NCBI RefSeq assembly: GCF_900089585.1
Contig: NZ_FLRH01000004.1
Coordinates: 551,001-615,000, forward strand
Length of the DNA stretch: 64,000 nucleotides
From: Micromonospora sediminicola
GTDB lineage: Bacteria; Actinomycetota; Actinomycetes; Mycobacteriales; Micromonosporaceae
Reading direction: 5' to 3'
Shown here: piece after piece, positions 26,169-34,547 of the stretch
Numbering within the stretch: the first letter of the stretch is position 1
Layout: each line of letters opens with the position of its first letter
Program-made: the position numbers and the translations under genes
Notes under the pieces: model-generated
Seen by the model: the letters and a program-made list of their open reading frames with translations, nothing else
Databases searched by the model: none
What the model was told of the DNA's origin: nothing

Positions 26169-26822
26169 TCACGCCCACCGGGCGCATTCGGCGTCGAGGC
26201 GTGGTTCGGCGCGTACCCAGACCTCGCCGCCGGTGGCCCCGGCCGGGGCCTCGACCCGTTCGAGACCGAGGAAATCGATCAGCTGGAGCAGTTCGGCCCG
26301 TTCGGCGCGGTCTTCGTCGAGACCGTGCGAGTCGAAGAAGATGTAGAACTGGTCGGTCGGGTCGACGTAGCCCGAATCCGCCCAGATCCGGAAGACCTCG
26401 TCCATCGCTGCTGCTTCCGTCGTGATCATGGCAGCGCGGGCGGCGCCGCGGGCCTCGGGTGACGCGTCGAGGTCGGAGAGGTCGGAGAGCCACTGGCCGA
26501 AGTAGTCGAGGCCGGCGTATCCGTTCTCGAAGAACAGCATCGCGCCCGAAAGGTAACGGTTGCCCCTGTCCTCCCGGAGGTGTTCCGACCGAGGTGGGTG
26601 TCCATCCTCGATCCGGGAGATCACCCCCTGTCCGGGCATGAGTATCAGACTCTGCCCCGCCGGTTCGTCAGTGATGGTGTAGGTCTCTGACTCTCGTTCC
26701 CGGACGAACGCGGCGAACGCCTCGTAGGCCTCCTGAGCGTCGCCCACCGAGACCTGTTGACTGGCGCCGTCACCGGCGGCGAAGACGAACTGCTTCGGTC
26801 CGGGACTGTAGGGGCGGGCCAT
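26169..26822 (-). CDS. Hypothetical protein
   Basis: 217 residues, acidic. The first half is beta-rich (KQFVFAAGDGASQQVSVGDA, ESETYTITDEPAGQSLILMP), the second helical (GLDEDRAERAELLQLIDFLG). It is the first gene of a two-gene unit with 24914. Sensor-like or immunity-like roles are possible but unsupported. Confidence 0.6.
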   Translation of the reverse strand: MARPYSPGPKQFVFAAGDGASQQVSVGDAQEAYEAFAAFVRERESETYTITDEPAGQSLILMPGQGVISRIEDGHPPRSEHLREDRGNRYLSGAMLFFENGYAGLDYFGQWLSDLSDLDASPEARGAARAAMITTEAAAMDEVFRIWADSGYVDPTDQFYIFFDSHGLDEDRAERAELLQLIDFLGLERVEAPAGATGGEVWVRAEPRLDAECARWA

Positions 26823-26921
26823 ATGCGTCCTTCGTTCGCGTGTCCTGGCTCCGCGAGCGTAGTGGATCAGTCAGACATGCTCGCGGCCCCGACGACCCCT
26901 CGCCCCCAGGTCACGCACGGG

Positions 26922-27371
26922 TCAGCCGACCGTCCGCACCGCTGTCGACGAGACCGCGACCAGTTCGGGCAGCGCGGGCAGGAACACCGTGGGGACGCCG
27001 AGCGACTGGTTCATCGCGGCGAGCCGGTACTCGGCCTGGAGGTCGGTGGTGTTGCGCAGGCCGCGAACGATCACCCCTACCTCGTGGCGCCGGCAGTAGG
27101 TGGCGGTCAACCCGCTCCAGGCCGCCACGGTGACCGAGGTCCAGCCGGCCGGCAGGGCGGCCCGGACTGCGGCCGCGCGTTCCTCCTCGCTCCGGCCCGG
27201 CTGCTTGGCGCTGTTGACCGCGACGAGCACCACCAGCTCGTCGAAGAGGTCCCGCGCCCGGCGCACCACGTCCAGATGCCCGGGGGTGACCGGATCGAAG
27301 CTGCCCGGGTAGACAGCACGCACCCGTACGCTACCGACGCCGGGTGCCGCCGGATGCGGTTCGGCCGTCAC
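26922..27371 (-). CDS. CoaD-like adenylyltransferase lacking the C-terminal helix
   Basis: 149 residues. The nucleotidyltransferase fold of phosphopantetheine adenylyltransferase is plain: YPGSFDPVTPGHLDVV with the TxGH-type motif, GVIVRGLRNTTDLQAEY and AAMNQSL, then SSTAVR. The protein ends five residues after that motif start, about 25 residues short of ordinary CoaD, and has 17 extra residues at the N-terminus. It starts by GTGA overlap with the upstream gene. It is likely a paralogue rather than the housekeeping enzyme; activity is uncertain. Confidence 0.8.
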   Translation of the reverse strand: MTAEPHPAAPGVGSVRVRAVYPGSFDPVTPGHLDVVRRARDLFDELVVLVAVNSAKQPGRSEEERAAAVRAALPAGWTSVTVAAWSGLTATYCRRHEVGVIVRGLRNTTDLQAEYRLAAMNQSLGVPTVFLPALPELVAVSSTAVRTVG

Positions 27372-27901
27372 GACCCCAGCACCCGCCGCGCGTCGTCGAT
27401 GACCCGCGCCGAGGCCAGCGGAGCCCAGGAGGCGAACAGGTCGCGGAAGTAGGCGCCGTGCCGCTCGCCGATCCCCGGATCCTGCTCGATCACGTCCAGT
27501 TCGTTGACGATGCTCAAATCCACGAGCGCCCGGAGCCGATCCGGAGCCGGCGTCCGCACCTGCCCGGTGAAGCGGTCGACCACCTGGCCGGTCTCGGCCA
27601 ACGTCCGCCAGCTGCGGCTGCGGTCACAGGCGCCGTACAGGTGGACGAGTTCCTCGGCACCCGGGCCGACCAGGTCCCGCAGCACCGCGCGGTCGGCCCG
27701 ATCGAGCAGGGCGAGGTCGAACCCGTCGGTGCCGTAGGCGGCGTGGGTGAGGCCCGCGGCCTGGACCTCACTGCCGCAACCGAGCACGGCGAGTCGTTCG
27801 CCGACCCGGCACAGGTGGGCATAGAGGGTGCCCCCGGGATGCGCGATCCGGTCGGCGCCGCGCCGGCGCAGCCAGTCCCGCACGTCCCTGTCGGTGCTCA
27901 T
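27368..27901 (-). CDS. DUF6817-type protein
   Basis: 177 residues from the ATG at 27901. HPGGTLYAHLCRVGERLAVL, TEAAYGT-like HAAYGTDGFDLALL and AEELVHLYGACDR recall the DUF6817 domain, an HD-like helical family in which conserved His residues suggest metal binding. It is coupled by overlap to the CoaD-like gene, so the two products may act on the same nucleotide-linked substrate. Confidence 0.7.
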   Translation of the reverse strand: MSTDRDVRDWLRRRGADRIAHPGGTLYAHLCRVGERLAVLGCGSEVQAAGLTHAAYGTDGFDLALLDRADRAVLRDLVGPGAEELVHLYGACDRSRSWRTLAETGQVVDRFTGQVRTPAPDRLRALVDLSIVNELDVIEQDPGIGERHGAYFRDLFASWAPLASARVIDDARRVLGS

Positions 27902-28068
27902 GGCCCGACTGTAGGCACCGGCCGTCGGATGCACCGGCCCGGAGCGTGGGCGATACGTCACAGCGCCTGGACGACCACGATGTGCGTGCGGGTTGGGCGG
28001 TCGAGCACCTGCCGCAGTCTCCCCTCGGTCAGCTCACCGACCGCCGCGGCCGGTGGGTGCCCTCGCGC

Positions 28069-29070
28069 TCATGCCGCCCGACGGGAGCGTCCGTACTCGG
28101 CGAGGGCGTGGAACGCGGCCTTGGGGGTCCACGAGCCGTCCGGCAGCACCCGCACGATCCCCCGCGCGGCCAGGTCGTAGTCGTGCTCGGGGTCGCCGGT
28201 CGTCGGCAGGTGCCGGTTCGCGAACGTGTACACGAACGCCGCCTCCGCCCCGCCGGCCTCGTAGTCGCGCAGCAGGTCGACGACGTAGCGGGCCTGGCCC
28301 TCCTCGTCGCGCTCCAGCTTCCGGGTGAGCGTCGCCGCTCGGCCGCGGTCGTCGTAGGTCACCGGCTCCGTCGCGCCCGCGACCTCGGCCGCGCCCCGGT
28401 ACGTGCAGCAGCCGAACTCCGTCGCGGCGTACGGCTTGCCCTGCCCCACGGCCGCCGCCAGGCTCTGCGGGAATGCCTCGGCGTTGGTCGCGTCGCGGTA
28501 GCCGGCGTCGCTGGCGATGATGTCGAACGGCGCCCAGTCGACGTCCTCCAGCGGGATCGAGGCGTAGCCGACGGGGCCGCCGAAGCGCTCGCGGACCGCG
28601 GGTACCGCTCGCGCGAGGAAGTGGCGTACCGCGGCCCGGGCGGCCGGGACCGCCTCCCGCATCCGCATCGGGTCGGTGAACAGCGCCATCCGCTCGGCCA
28701 GATCACGGCCGGGGAGGAAGCCGTCGGTGAACATGGAGATCTCGGAGCCGGTGAGGTACACGACCGAGGCGCCGCCGCGCCGCAGCCGCTCGGCGCGCTC
28801 GGCGCCGTCGAGCAGGAACTCCAGGAGCTGGTCGCGGTCGAGCCCGTTGGTGAACGGGCAGTACCACACCTCGAGCCCCGCCTCGGCCGCCAGCCGGGCG
28901 GTCAGCTCCAGCCGGTCCTGGACGCCGCCGGTGATCCGTACCGCGTCGCAGTGCAGCTCGTCGCGGATGACCCGCAGGTCGCTCCGGACGGTCTCGGGGT
29001 CGAACGGCTCGTGGGTGGTGGACCCGGCGCTCACGAAGCCGGTGTCGTAGTTCATGCCGAAGACGCGCAT
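28069..29070 (-). CDS. TIM-barrel glycosidase-like protein
   Basis: 333 residues, cytosolic. RVFGMNYDTGFVSAGS at the start, then HCDAVRITGGVQDRLELTAR, GLEVWYCPFTNG, SVVYLTGSEISMF, PFDIIASDAGYRD and PYAATEFGCCTYRG follow the strand order of clan GH-A barrels, with Glu in GSE and TEFG at acid/base- and nucleophile-like positions. Streptomyces homologues are often labelled abortive infection proteins without direct evidence. It is divergent from a TetR gene with two operators between. Confidence 0.7.
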   Translation of the reverse strand: MRVFGMNYDTGFVSAGSTTHEPFDPETVRSDLRVIRDELHCDAVRITGGVQDRLELTARLAAEAGLEVWYCPFTNGLDRDQLLEFLLDGAERAERLRRGGASVVYLTGSEISMFTDGFLPGRDLAERMALFTDPMRMREAVPAARAAVRHFLARAVPAVRERFGGPVGYASIPLEDVDWAPFDIIASDAGYRDATNAEAFPQSLAAAVGQGKPYAATEFGCCTYRGAAEVAGATEPVTYDDRGRAATLTRKLERDEEGQARYVVDLLRDYEAGGAEAAFVYTFANRHLPTTGDPEHDYDLAARGIVRVLPDGSWTPKAAFHALAEYGRSRRAA

Positions 29071-29088
29071 CAGCCAACCCCTCTCCAA

Positions 29089-29124
29089 GGTACGCTGCGT
29101 ACCCTACAAGGTACGGCGAGTACC
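29089..29124. promoter_or_regulatory. Tandem TetR operators
   Basis: GGTACGCTGCGTACC (29089-29103, a perfect palindrome) and GGTACGGCGAGTACC (29110-29124) repeat with a 21-bp period, two helical turns, between divergent genes. Both are followed by CTAC. The TetR protein at 29134 is the obvious ligand and should repress both itself and the barrel protein. Confidence 0.8.
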
Positions 29125-29133
29125 CTACAAGAC

Positions 29134-29715
29134 ATGAGCAGGCGGCGTCGGGGTGAGGAACTGGAACAGGCGATCCTGCGGGCCGCCGCGGAGGTGATGC
29201 GCGAGTCCGGATACGCGGGCATGACGATGGACCGCGTCGCCGCCCGCGCCGGAACCAACAAGAACGCCATCTACCGCCGGTGGCCGCACCGGGCGGCGCT
29301 GGGCATCGCGGCGTACCGCCACCTGTCCGACGCCGCCCTGCCGAACCCGGACACCGGCACGCTGCGCGGCGACGCGCTGGAGATGCTGCGGCGGGCCAAC
29401 GAGACGTGGTCGTCGCCGCACGGAGCCATCCTGCGCGGCCTGCTCGCCGCCGCGGCCGACGACCCGGAACTGCTCACCCTCATGCGCGCCCGGTCCGGCG
29501 CCGACGCCATGGACCTGGCCTGGATCGCCATGCTCGAACGGGCCGTGGCCCGGGGCGAGGCGCCGGCGGCGGCCGTCCGCCCCCGGGTGGCGACCACGCC
29601 GATGATGCTGCTCCGCGCCGAGTACGCGATACGGGGCATCCCCTCGGTCCCCGACGAGGTGCTCGTCGACATCGTCGACGAGGTGTTCCTGCCCCTGGTA
29701 CGCGGTCGCGGCTGA
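29134..29715 (+). CDS. TetR-family transcriptional regulator
   Basis: 193 residues. The N-terminal HTH is typical: AILRAAAEVMRESGYAGMTM, then RVAARAGTNKNAIYRRWPHR. The C-terminal ligand domain (LLAAAADDPELLTLMRARSG) resembles TetR_C_16-type regulators. The ATG is nine bases after the second operator, so it almost certainly controls its own transcription and that of the divergent barrel protein. A much longer in-frame extension lies antisense to that gene and is rejected. Confidence 0.9.
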   Translation: MSRRRRGEELEQAILRAAAEVMRESGYAGMTMDRVAARAGTNKNAIYRRWPHRAALGIAAYRHLSDAALPNPDTGTLRGDALEMLRRANETWSSPHGAILRGLLAAAADDPELLTLMRARSGADAMDLAWIAMLERAVARGEAPAAAVRPRVATTPMMLLRAEYAIRGIPSVPDEVLVDIVDEVFLPLVRGRG

Positions 29716-29744
29716 CGCGACGCCGGCCGGTGCATACTGCCTCG

Positions 29745-30530
29745 GTGATCAGGTTCCGGTTCGCGCTGTGCCCCCTGGACGAGGTGTCGCCGTGGGGCGG
29801 CGACCGGCCGACACTCCACTGGTTCGGGCTCACCGAGGGCTGGTACTGGCTCGAAGCCGGCGGACGGGAGCTGCTGCGCCGCACCCGGCACCCGGGACCG
29901 CTCCCCTACGTCGACCACTACCTGGCCCGGCTCTGGGAGGACGTCATCGCCCTCACCCCCGAGGTACGGGAGCCGGTGCCCGCGGATCTGGTGTCCTTCG
30001 TCGAGTCCCGTCGCGGGCAGTGGACCCGCGACCCGTTCGAGTTCGAGCCGGAGGACCACCGGACCATCGGCGGCGACCTGGACCGACCCGACCACCCCGC
30101 CGTCACGGCGGCGATCTGGCACGGCGAGCGCCACCTGGACCTCGGATACCTGCGCAACCCACCCCGGCTCCGGTTCTGGCGCACCCTCCGGGACGACCGC
30201 GACGAGGTCACCGTGGACTGGCGGCACGAGGACGACGGTGAGATCGGCTTCAGCGCAGGGCCCGCCGTCCGGCTCCGCGTTCCGACCACCGCGTACCTCG
30301 ACGCCGTGCACACCCTCGACCGCGAGCTGATGGACGCCATGGGACAGCGGGTCGAGGAGCTGGAACGCCGCGGTGGGCTACCGGGCGTCGACCTCGACCC
30401 CGTCCAGTTACGACGCGAGCACGAGGACCGGCGGCACTGGCTCTCCCGCAACCTCGAGCGCCGCCCGACGACCGACTGGGCGGCGGTCCGCCACGGCGCC
30501 CGCCTGCTGCTCGCCCCGCCGCACCCCTGA
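29745..30530 (+). CDS. DUF5984-type protein
   Basis: 261 residues with a GTG start and a CATACT -10 six bases before it (leaderless). FRFALCPLDEVSPWGGDRPT and LHWFGLTEGWYWLEAGGREL match the DUF5984 pattern; the C-terminal half is helical and charged (DAMGQRVEELERR). Function is unknown. It follows the TetR gene by 30 bases but probably has its own promoter. Confidence 0.72.
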   Translation: MIRFRFALCPLDEVSPWGGDRPTLHWFGLTEGWYWLEAGGRELLRRTRHPGPLPYVDHYLARLWEDVIALTPEVREPVPADLVSFVESRRGQWTRDPFEFEPEDHRTIGGDLDRPDHPAVTAAIWHGERHLDLGYLRNPPRLRFWRTLRDDRDEVTVDWRHEDDGEIGFSAGPAVRLRVPTTAYLDAVHTLDRELMDAMGQRVEELERRGGLPGVDLDPVQLRREHEDRRHWLSRNLERRPTTDWAAVRHGARLLLAPPHP

Positions 30531-30542
30531 CGTGGGCGGCCG

Positions 30543-30859
30543 TCACCCGGCGAGGTGGCCGGTCGCCCTCAGCAGCGCCTTGGTGAACCGGCTGAGCTCC
30601 ACGCCGGGCAACTCGTCCGGGGCGAACCACCGCAGCTCGCTGATCTCCTCACGGATCTCTCCCGCACGGCCGCTTCGACGGGCGGTTCGCCGACGTCGAC
30701 CGCGCCGCCGGGCACCGCCCACCCGTCGTGGTGCCCGGCATGACGCACCAGCAGGATCCGTGCGTCGTCGTCTACGACGACGACCGACACCGACGGCATC
30801 TGGATCAGCTCATGGCCGATCACGGCGCGCAGCCGGGCGAGATACGGAGACATGGCCAT
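30543..30859 (-). pseudogene. Nudix hydrolase pseudogene with internal deletion
   Basis: The N-terminal strand and first half of the Nudix box are intact (ILLVRHAGHHDGWAVPGGAV, then GEPPVEAAVRE). Reading then jumps frame at about 30660 directly into EIREEISELRWFAPDELPGV, which normally lies some 40 residues later, and ends at the TGA at 30545. The REVREE half of the box and the following strands are missing. Short GTGCGGGAG/GTGAGGAG similarity at the junction suggests a deletion between repeats. Confidence 0.75.
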
Positions 30860-30892
30860 TCCGGCACGGTAACCGTCGGGACCCGCCCCGCG

Positions 30893-31456
30893 TCAGGCGT
30901 CGGCCGGGCGGTACTCCACGCCGTCCACTCCCGGCGTGACGACCGCGGCGTACCGCCTGCCGGCGGTGACGTCGTGGCCCTCGTCGACCTCGAAGCCGAT
31001 GAGCGCCCGGTGGATCGGCACCTCGCCGTGCACGGCCACGGCCACGGCCGCCAACCACCGGTCGAGCGCACCGCGCCACGACAACGACTCCGCGCCGCTG
31101 GACTCGTCGAAGGGGTAGCCGCCGATGCGGTCGTCGACGCGCGCCAACGCGCCCAGCGGCAGGTAGAACTCCAGCGTGTCCACGTCCTCGTACCGGAACA
31201 GGAAGCCGCCGCAGACGACCCGGGCACCCGAGGGCAGCGTCAGCGTGGCGAGGAGGTGACCGTGCTCGTGGAGGGCGGCCACGCCGGGTTCGGCCGCCGC
31301 GAACCCGGACCCGTCGGCCCGGCGGACGTGGCAGCCGTGGACGCCGGCGACACGCCACAGCGACCGGAGGGCCCGGTCCACGGTGGCGTCGTCGGCCGCG
31401 CCGAGGACCAGGCAGAGTTCGTAGAAGCCACCCGTCCAGTTCTCGTCGTCACTCAT
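30893..31456 (-). CDS. Hypothetical protein
   Basis: 187 residues from the ATG at 31456, with no signal peptide or membrane helix. Contains NWTGGFYELCLVLGAADDAT, VDTLEFYLPLGALARVDDRI and HRALIGFEVDEGHDVTA. The alternation of strands and helices suggests a compact alpha/beta fold; not recognised. The longer upstream frame overlaps the promoter of the M23 gene and is not used. Confidence 0.6.
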   Translation of the reverse strand: MSDDENWTGGFYELCLVLGAADDATVDRALRSLWRVAGVHGCHVRRADGSGFAAAEPGVAALHEHGHLLATLTLPSGARVVCGGFLFRYEDVDTLEFYLPLGALARVDDRIGGYPFDESSGAESLSWRGALDRWLAAVAVAVHGEVPIHRALIGFEVDEGHDVTAGRRYAAVVTPGVDGVEYRPADA

Positions 31457-31615
31457 GTCGTCCGCGCTCGTCACGCCACCACGATCCCCGATCCGGGCGT
31501 CGCCGTCACCCTCGTCACCTCCACCGCTCGGGCCACCGTGGAGCGTCGGGACCGCTTCGGGAGTGATCCGGGAGAAGCCCTTGCCCCTCGTCGGGAGGAG
31601 CCTTACCTTCCATTG

Positions 31616-32443
31616 ATGGTCATCGGTAGTCAACCGCACGGCCCTCCTCCAGAGGCCGGTCACGACGATCTGCGGCCCGAGGACCTCGGCGGCATCGCCT
31701 ACCTGCGCGGGCTGTCGAGGCGGGGCTTCCTCACCGGCGCCGCGTTGGCGGCGTCCGGGGTGTCGGCCGCCTTCGTCCTGCTGCCCGACTCCGCTCGGGC
31801 CGCCGGCAGCTACCTGCGACCCTGCGGCAACGTGCGGATATCGAGCTCATGGCAGGACCACCGGAACCGGACGCCGCCCTCGGGTGAGCCGGGCACCGAC
31901 TACGCGGTCGGCACCGGCACTCCCGTCCGGGCCGCGGCGAACGGCACGATCCGCCTGGTGAAGACCGACACCTCCACCGCGACCGGGCGCGTCGTGGGGA
32001 TGGCCCACGACGACGGCAACTACACCCGGCATCTGCACCTGTCGACGATCGCCGTCTCCCCCGGCCAACGCGTGTCGCGAGGCCAGACGATCGCCTACTC
32101 CGGCGCCTCGGCCAACGGCAGCGACTCGGGTGTCGGCCCGCACGTGCACACCAGTCTCTGGCTGAACACCGGCAGCCCGACGAACTTCGGCGCGACGGTG
32201 GATTTCGAGAACCACGTCGGCGACGCCGCCAACCCGAGTTCCCCCGACCAGGAGGTAGATGACGTGTTCATCGCGAATGTGCGAGGCAACTGGTACCTCG
32301 TCGTCCCCCAGGGCACCGCCAAGCCACGGGCGGTGGTCCTCGGTGGCGACAGCAACGCCGCCGCCTCCGGCCTCCCCGTCCTGAACTTCACCTGGGATCC
32401 GTCGATCAACGCGCTCCGGGCGGCGGTCGACGGCATCGGCTGA
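31616..32443 (+). CDS. Tat-exported M23-family (LytM) protein with altered metal site
   Basis: 275 residues. A twin-arginine signal (LSRRGFLTGAALAASG) directs export. The LytM core has TDYAVGTGTPVRAAANGTI, RHLHLS and GPHVHTSLW, but the first metal His of HxxxD is Glu (GEPGTD), so only Asp and the two HxH motifs remain. Such proteins are often inactive and bind or regulate cell-wall hydrolases. The ribosome site GGGAGGAG is 15 bases upstream, rather far. Confidence 0.75.
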   Translation: MVIGSQPHGPPPEAGHDDLRPEDLGGIAYLRGLSRRGFLTGAALAASGVSAAFVLLPDSARAAGSYLRPCGNVRISSSWQDHRNRTPPSGEPGTDYAVGTGTPVRAAANGTIRLVKTDTSTATGRVVGMAHDDGNYTRHLHLSTIAVSPGQRVSRGQTIAYSGASANGSDSGVGPHVHTSLWLNTGSPTNFGATVDFENHVGDAANPSSPDQEVDDVFIANVRGNWYLVVPQGTAKPRAVVLGGDSNAAASGLPVLNFTWDPSINALRAAVDGIG

Positions 32444-32569
32444 CGCCGCCCGGCACGTCTCGGAAGCCATCGCCCGATCGCACCCGACCCGGCGGGAGTC
32501 CCTCAGCGGCCGCTGCCGCATGTCAGAATGCCCCCAAAACTGGAGCAGAGCTGCAGAACGGGCGAGCCG

Positions 32570-33751
32570 ATGACGACAGGCAGGGCGGCCGAGCTGCTGC
32601 GTAGACCCGGGGGTCCGCAGCGGGCCACATTCCTGGAACTCTTCTTCGACCTGGTGTTCGTGCTCGCGCTCGCCCTGCTCTCCCGCAGCCTGGGCGAGGA
32701 TCTCGGGTGGAGCGGCGCCTTCCGGGCACTGGTGCTGCTGGGCGCCATGTGGTGGGTCTGGTCGAGCACCGCGTGGCTGACCGACCGGACCGACCCGCAA
32801 CGACCGGTCATCCAGGCGCTGGTCATCGCGACCATGGTCGGCAGCCTGGTCATGGCGGCCGCGGTCCCCGAGGCGTTCGGCGACACCGGCCTGATCTTCG
32901 CGGGCGCCTACGTCGCCGTCCAGCTCAGCCGCGGGATCGTCCTCACCGCCGTGCTGCGCGGCCACGAGCTGCAACGCAACGCCATGCGCGGGCTGTTCTG
33001 GTACGGCCTGTCGGCGCTGCCGTGGATCGCGGGGGCGCTGACGCACGGCACGGCGCGGGGCGCGCTCTGGGCACTCGCGGTGGTCCTCGACCACACGGCC
33101 GGCAGAATCGGCTTCCCCACCCCCGGCGCGGGGCGTATCCCCGGCCGTGACCTGGTCACCTCCGGCGAGCACCTGTCGGAGCGCTACCGGCAGTTCTTCA
33201 TCATCGCTCTCGGCGAGCTGATCCTGGTCACCGGACTGGCGCTGAACGGCAGCGGCTTCGCACCCGCCGGGGCTGCCGCGTTCGCCGTGTCGATCGCGAC
33301 CACCGTGCTGCTGTGGCGGATCTACATCTACCGCGCCGGTGAGGTCCTGGCGGAGGCGATCGTCGCGTCCGCCGACCCGGTCCGCCTCGCCCGGTCGGCG
33401 TCCTACACCCACCTGACCATGGTGGCCGGCGTGGTCGTCACCGCCGTCGGCGGTGAACTCGTCATCGCGCATCCGCTGGGACACACTCCACCGGCCTGGA
33501 TCGCCGTCCTCCTCGGCGGACCCGCGCTGTACCTGGCCGGGCGCGCCCGCTTCGAACACGCGGTGTTCGGCCGGGTGTCCCGATCCCGCCCGATCGGCGT
33601 GCTCGCGCTGGCCGTCCTGGCACCGGCGATGCTCCTCGTGCCGCCGGTCGTGGTCGCGGCCGCCGCCGCCGTCGTGCTGACCGGGATCGCCCTGTCGGAC
33701 GCGCACCGTGCCCGCGGACTACCACCCGAGCCGCCGTCACCGCCGGACTAG
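32570..33751 (+). CDS. Low temperature requirement protein A (LtrA) family
   Basis: 393 residues with about ten transmembrane helices. The LtrA hallmarks are present: ATFLELFFDLVFVLALALL near the start, WWVWSSTAWLTDRTD and YRQFFIIALGELILVTGLAL. The family occurs widely in actinobacteria; its function is unknown despite the name. The stop is 97 bases before the first tRNA of the array. Confidence 0.9.
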   Translation: MTTGRAAELLRRPGGPQRATFLELFFDLVFVLALALLSRSLGEDLGWSGAFRALVLLGAMWWVWSSTAWLTDRTDPQRPVIQALVIATMVGSLVMAAAVPEAFGDTGLIFAGAYVAVQLSRGIVLTAVLRGHELQRNAMRGLFWYGLSALPWIAGALTHGTARGALWALAVVLDHTAGRIGFPTPGAGRIPGRDLVTSGEHLSERYRQFFIIALGELILVTGLALNGSGFAPAGAAAFAVSIATTVLLWRIYIYRAGEVLAEAIVASADPVRLARSASYTHLTMVAGVVVTAVGGELVIAHPLGHTPPAWIAVLLGGPALYLAGRARFEHAVFGRVSRSRPIGVLALAVLAPAMLLVPPVVVAAAAAVVLTGIALSDAHRARGLPPEPPSPPD

Positions 33752-33848
33752 CCGTCGGCGCCGGATACGGCGCTTCGGCCGCTCGTCGTGGAGGTGGCGC
33801 GTCGTTGTGCCAACAGTGGATGGCCGGGTGGAAGCACCCGCGAAGGCG

Positions 33849-33932
33849 TGGGAGCGGAGAGATTCGAACTCACTCAGCGCGAACGCACCGGCTTTACAGG
33901 CCGGCCCACCTCACCGTCGGTGGCGCGCTCCC
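33849..33932 (-). tRNA. tRNA-Tyr(GTA)
   Basis: Seven-base acceptor GGGAGCG/CGCTCCC with A73, loop CTGTAAA giving anticodon GTA, a long variable arm as expected for bacterial Tyr (84 bases) and a TTCGAAT T-loop. It is the 3'-most gene of the array. One T-T mismatch lies in the T-stem. Confidence 0.9.
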
Positions 33933-33947
33933 TCGGCCGAAGGCCGG

Positions 33948-34019
33948 TGCCCGCGGAAGGTGTCGAACCTCCGACCCCCTGGATGTGAACCAGGTGCTCT
34001 TCCGTTGAGCTACGCGGGC
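33948..34019 (-). tRNA. tRNA-Val(CAC)
   Basis: GCCCGCG acceptor with perfect complement, loop TTCACAT, A73, 72 bases. No encoded CCA. Sequence differs from the tRNA-Val fragment at 59047. Confidence 0.85.
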
Positions 34020-34020
34020 G

Positions 34021-34064
34021 TACGCGGAAGGGGTGGGATTCGAACCGACGAGCCCCCTCCATCG
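34021..34064 (-). other. tRNA 3'-half fragment
   Basis: Between Val(CAC) and Asn lies a T-arm with loop TTCGAAT (GGTTCGAATCC) followed by CACCCCTTCCGCG, but no D- or anticodon arm. It abuts the Asn gene directly. It looks like the remains of a deleted array member. Confidence 0.6.
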
Positions 34065-34138
34065 CTCCGGCGACTGGACTCGAACCAGTACCTGTACGGA
34101 TCAACAATCCGCTGCCCTACCGTTTGGGCGACGCCGGA
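34065..34138 (-). tRNA. tRNA-Asn(GTT)
   Basis: TCCGGCG/CGCCGGA acceptor with G73, loop TTGTTGA, normal D- and T-arms, 74 bases. Confidence 0.92.
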
Positions 34139-34142
34139 ATGG

Positions 34143-34213
34143 TCGCGCGTGCGGGACTCGAACCCGCTTCACCAGCGTGAAAGGCTGGGGGCCTACCCAT
34201 GACCGAACGCGCG
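34143..34213 (-). tRNA. tRNA-Glu(TTC)
   Basis: CGCGCGT acceptor, loop CTTTCAC, T-arm GCGGG/CCCGC. The sequence continues A-CCA, so this gene encodes its own CCA end. 71 bases. Confidence 0.88.
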
Positions 34214-34219
34214 TCCGTG

Positions 34220-34291
34220 TGCCCCGAGCTGGTGTCGAACCAGCGGCCTTCGGCTTGTCGAGCCGACGCTCTCCCGCTGAGCTACCGGGGC
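34220..34291 (-). tRNA. tRNA-Val(GAC)-like with C33
   Basis: All four stems fold perfectly (GCCCCGG acceptor with one G-T pair), but the seven-base anticodon loop is TCGACAA. The anticodon would be GAC with C in place of the near-universal U33. Confidence 0.7.
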
Positions 34292-34346
34292 GAGGCGGGA
34301 TGTCCGGCCCACGACCGACGGCCGGGCGGCGTGGACCACGACTTCG

Positions 34347-34418
34347 TGCCTCCGGGGAATTCCGACATCCCGACCCGCCGGTTAAGAGCCGGCTGCTCTT
34401 CCTCTGAGCTACGGAGGC
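34347..34418 (-). tRNA. tRNA-Lys(CTT) with unusual T-loop
   Basis: GCCTCCG acceptor, loop CTCTTAA, normal D-arm. The T-arm is GGGAT/TTCCC around GTCGGAA, lacking T54 and A58. The elbow would be weak. Confidence 0.72.
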
Positions 34419-34470
34419 GTGCGGTGAGGGAGGGAGCCGGACGCCGCCGACCGCGCCTCGTCTCGATGCG

Positions 34471-34543
34471 TGCCCCCGGCGCGATTCGAACGCGCGACCC
34501 CTGGATTCGTAATCCAGTGCTCTGTCCGCTGAGCCACGGGGGC
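34471..34543 (-). tRNA. tRNA-Arg(ACG)
   Basis: GCCCCCG acceptor, loop TTACGAA, strong GC-rich T-arm, 73 bases, A73. Normal in all respects. Confidence 0.92.
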
Positions 34544-34547
34544 ATGG

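Noticed and set aside
27958..28068. Short minus-strand frame reading VGELTEGRLRQVLDRPT
   Set aside because: Protein-like, but has no usable start and is only read-through of the barrel gene. Possibly a remnant; not annotated.
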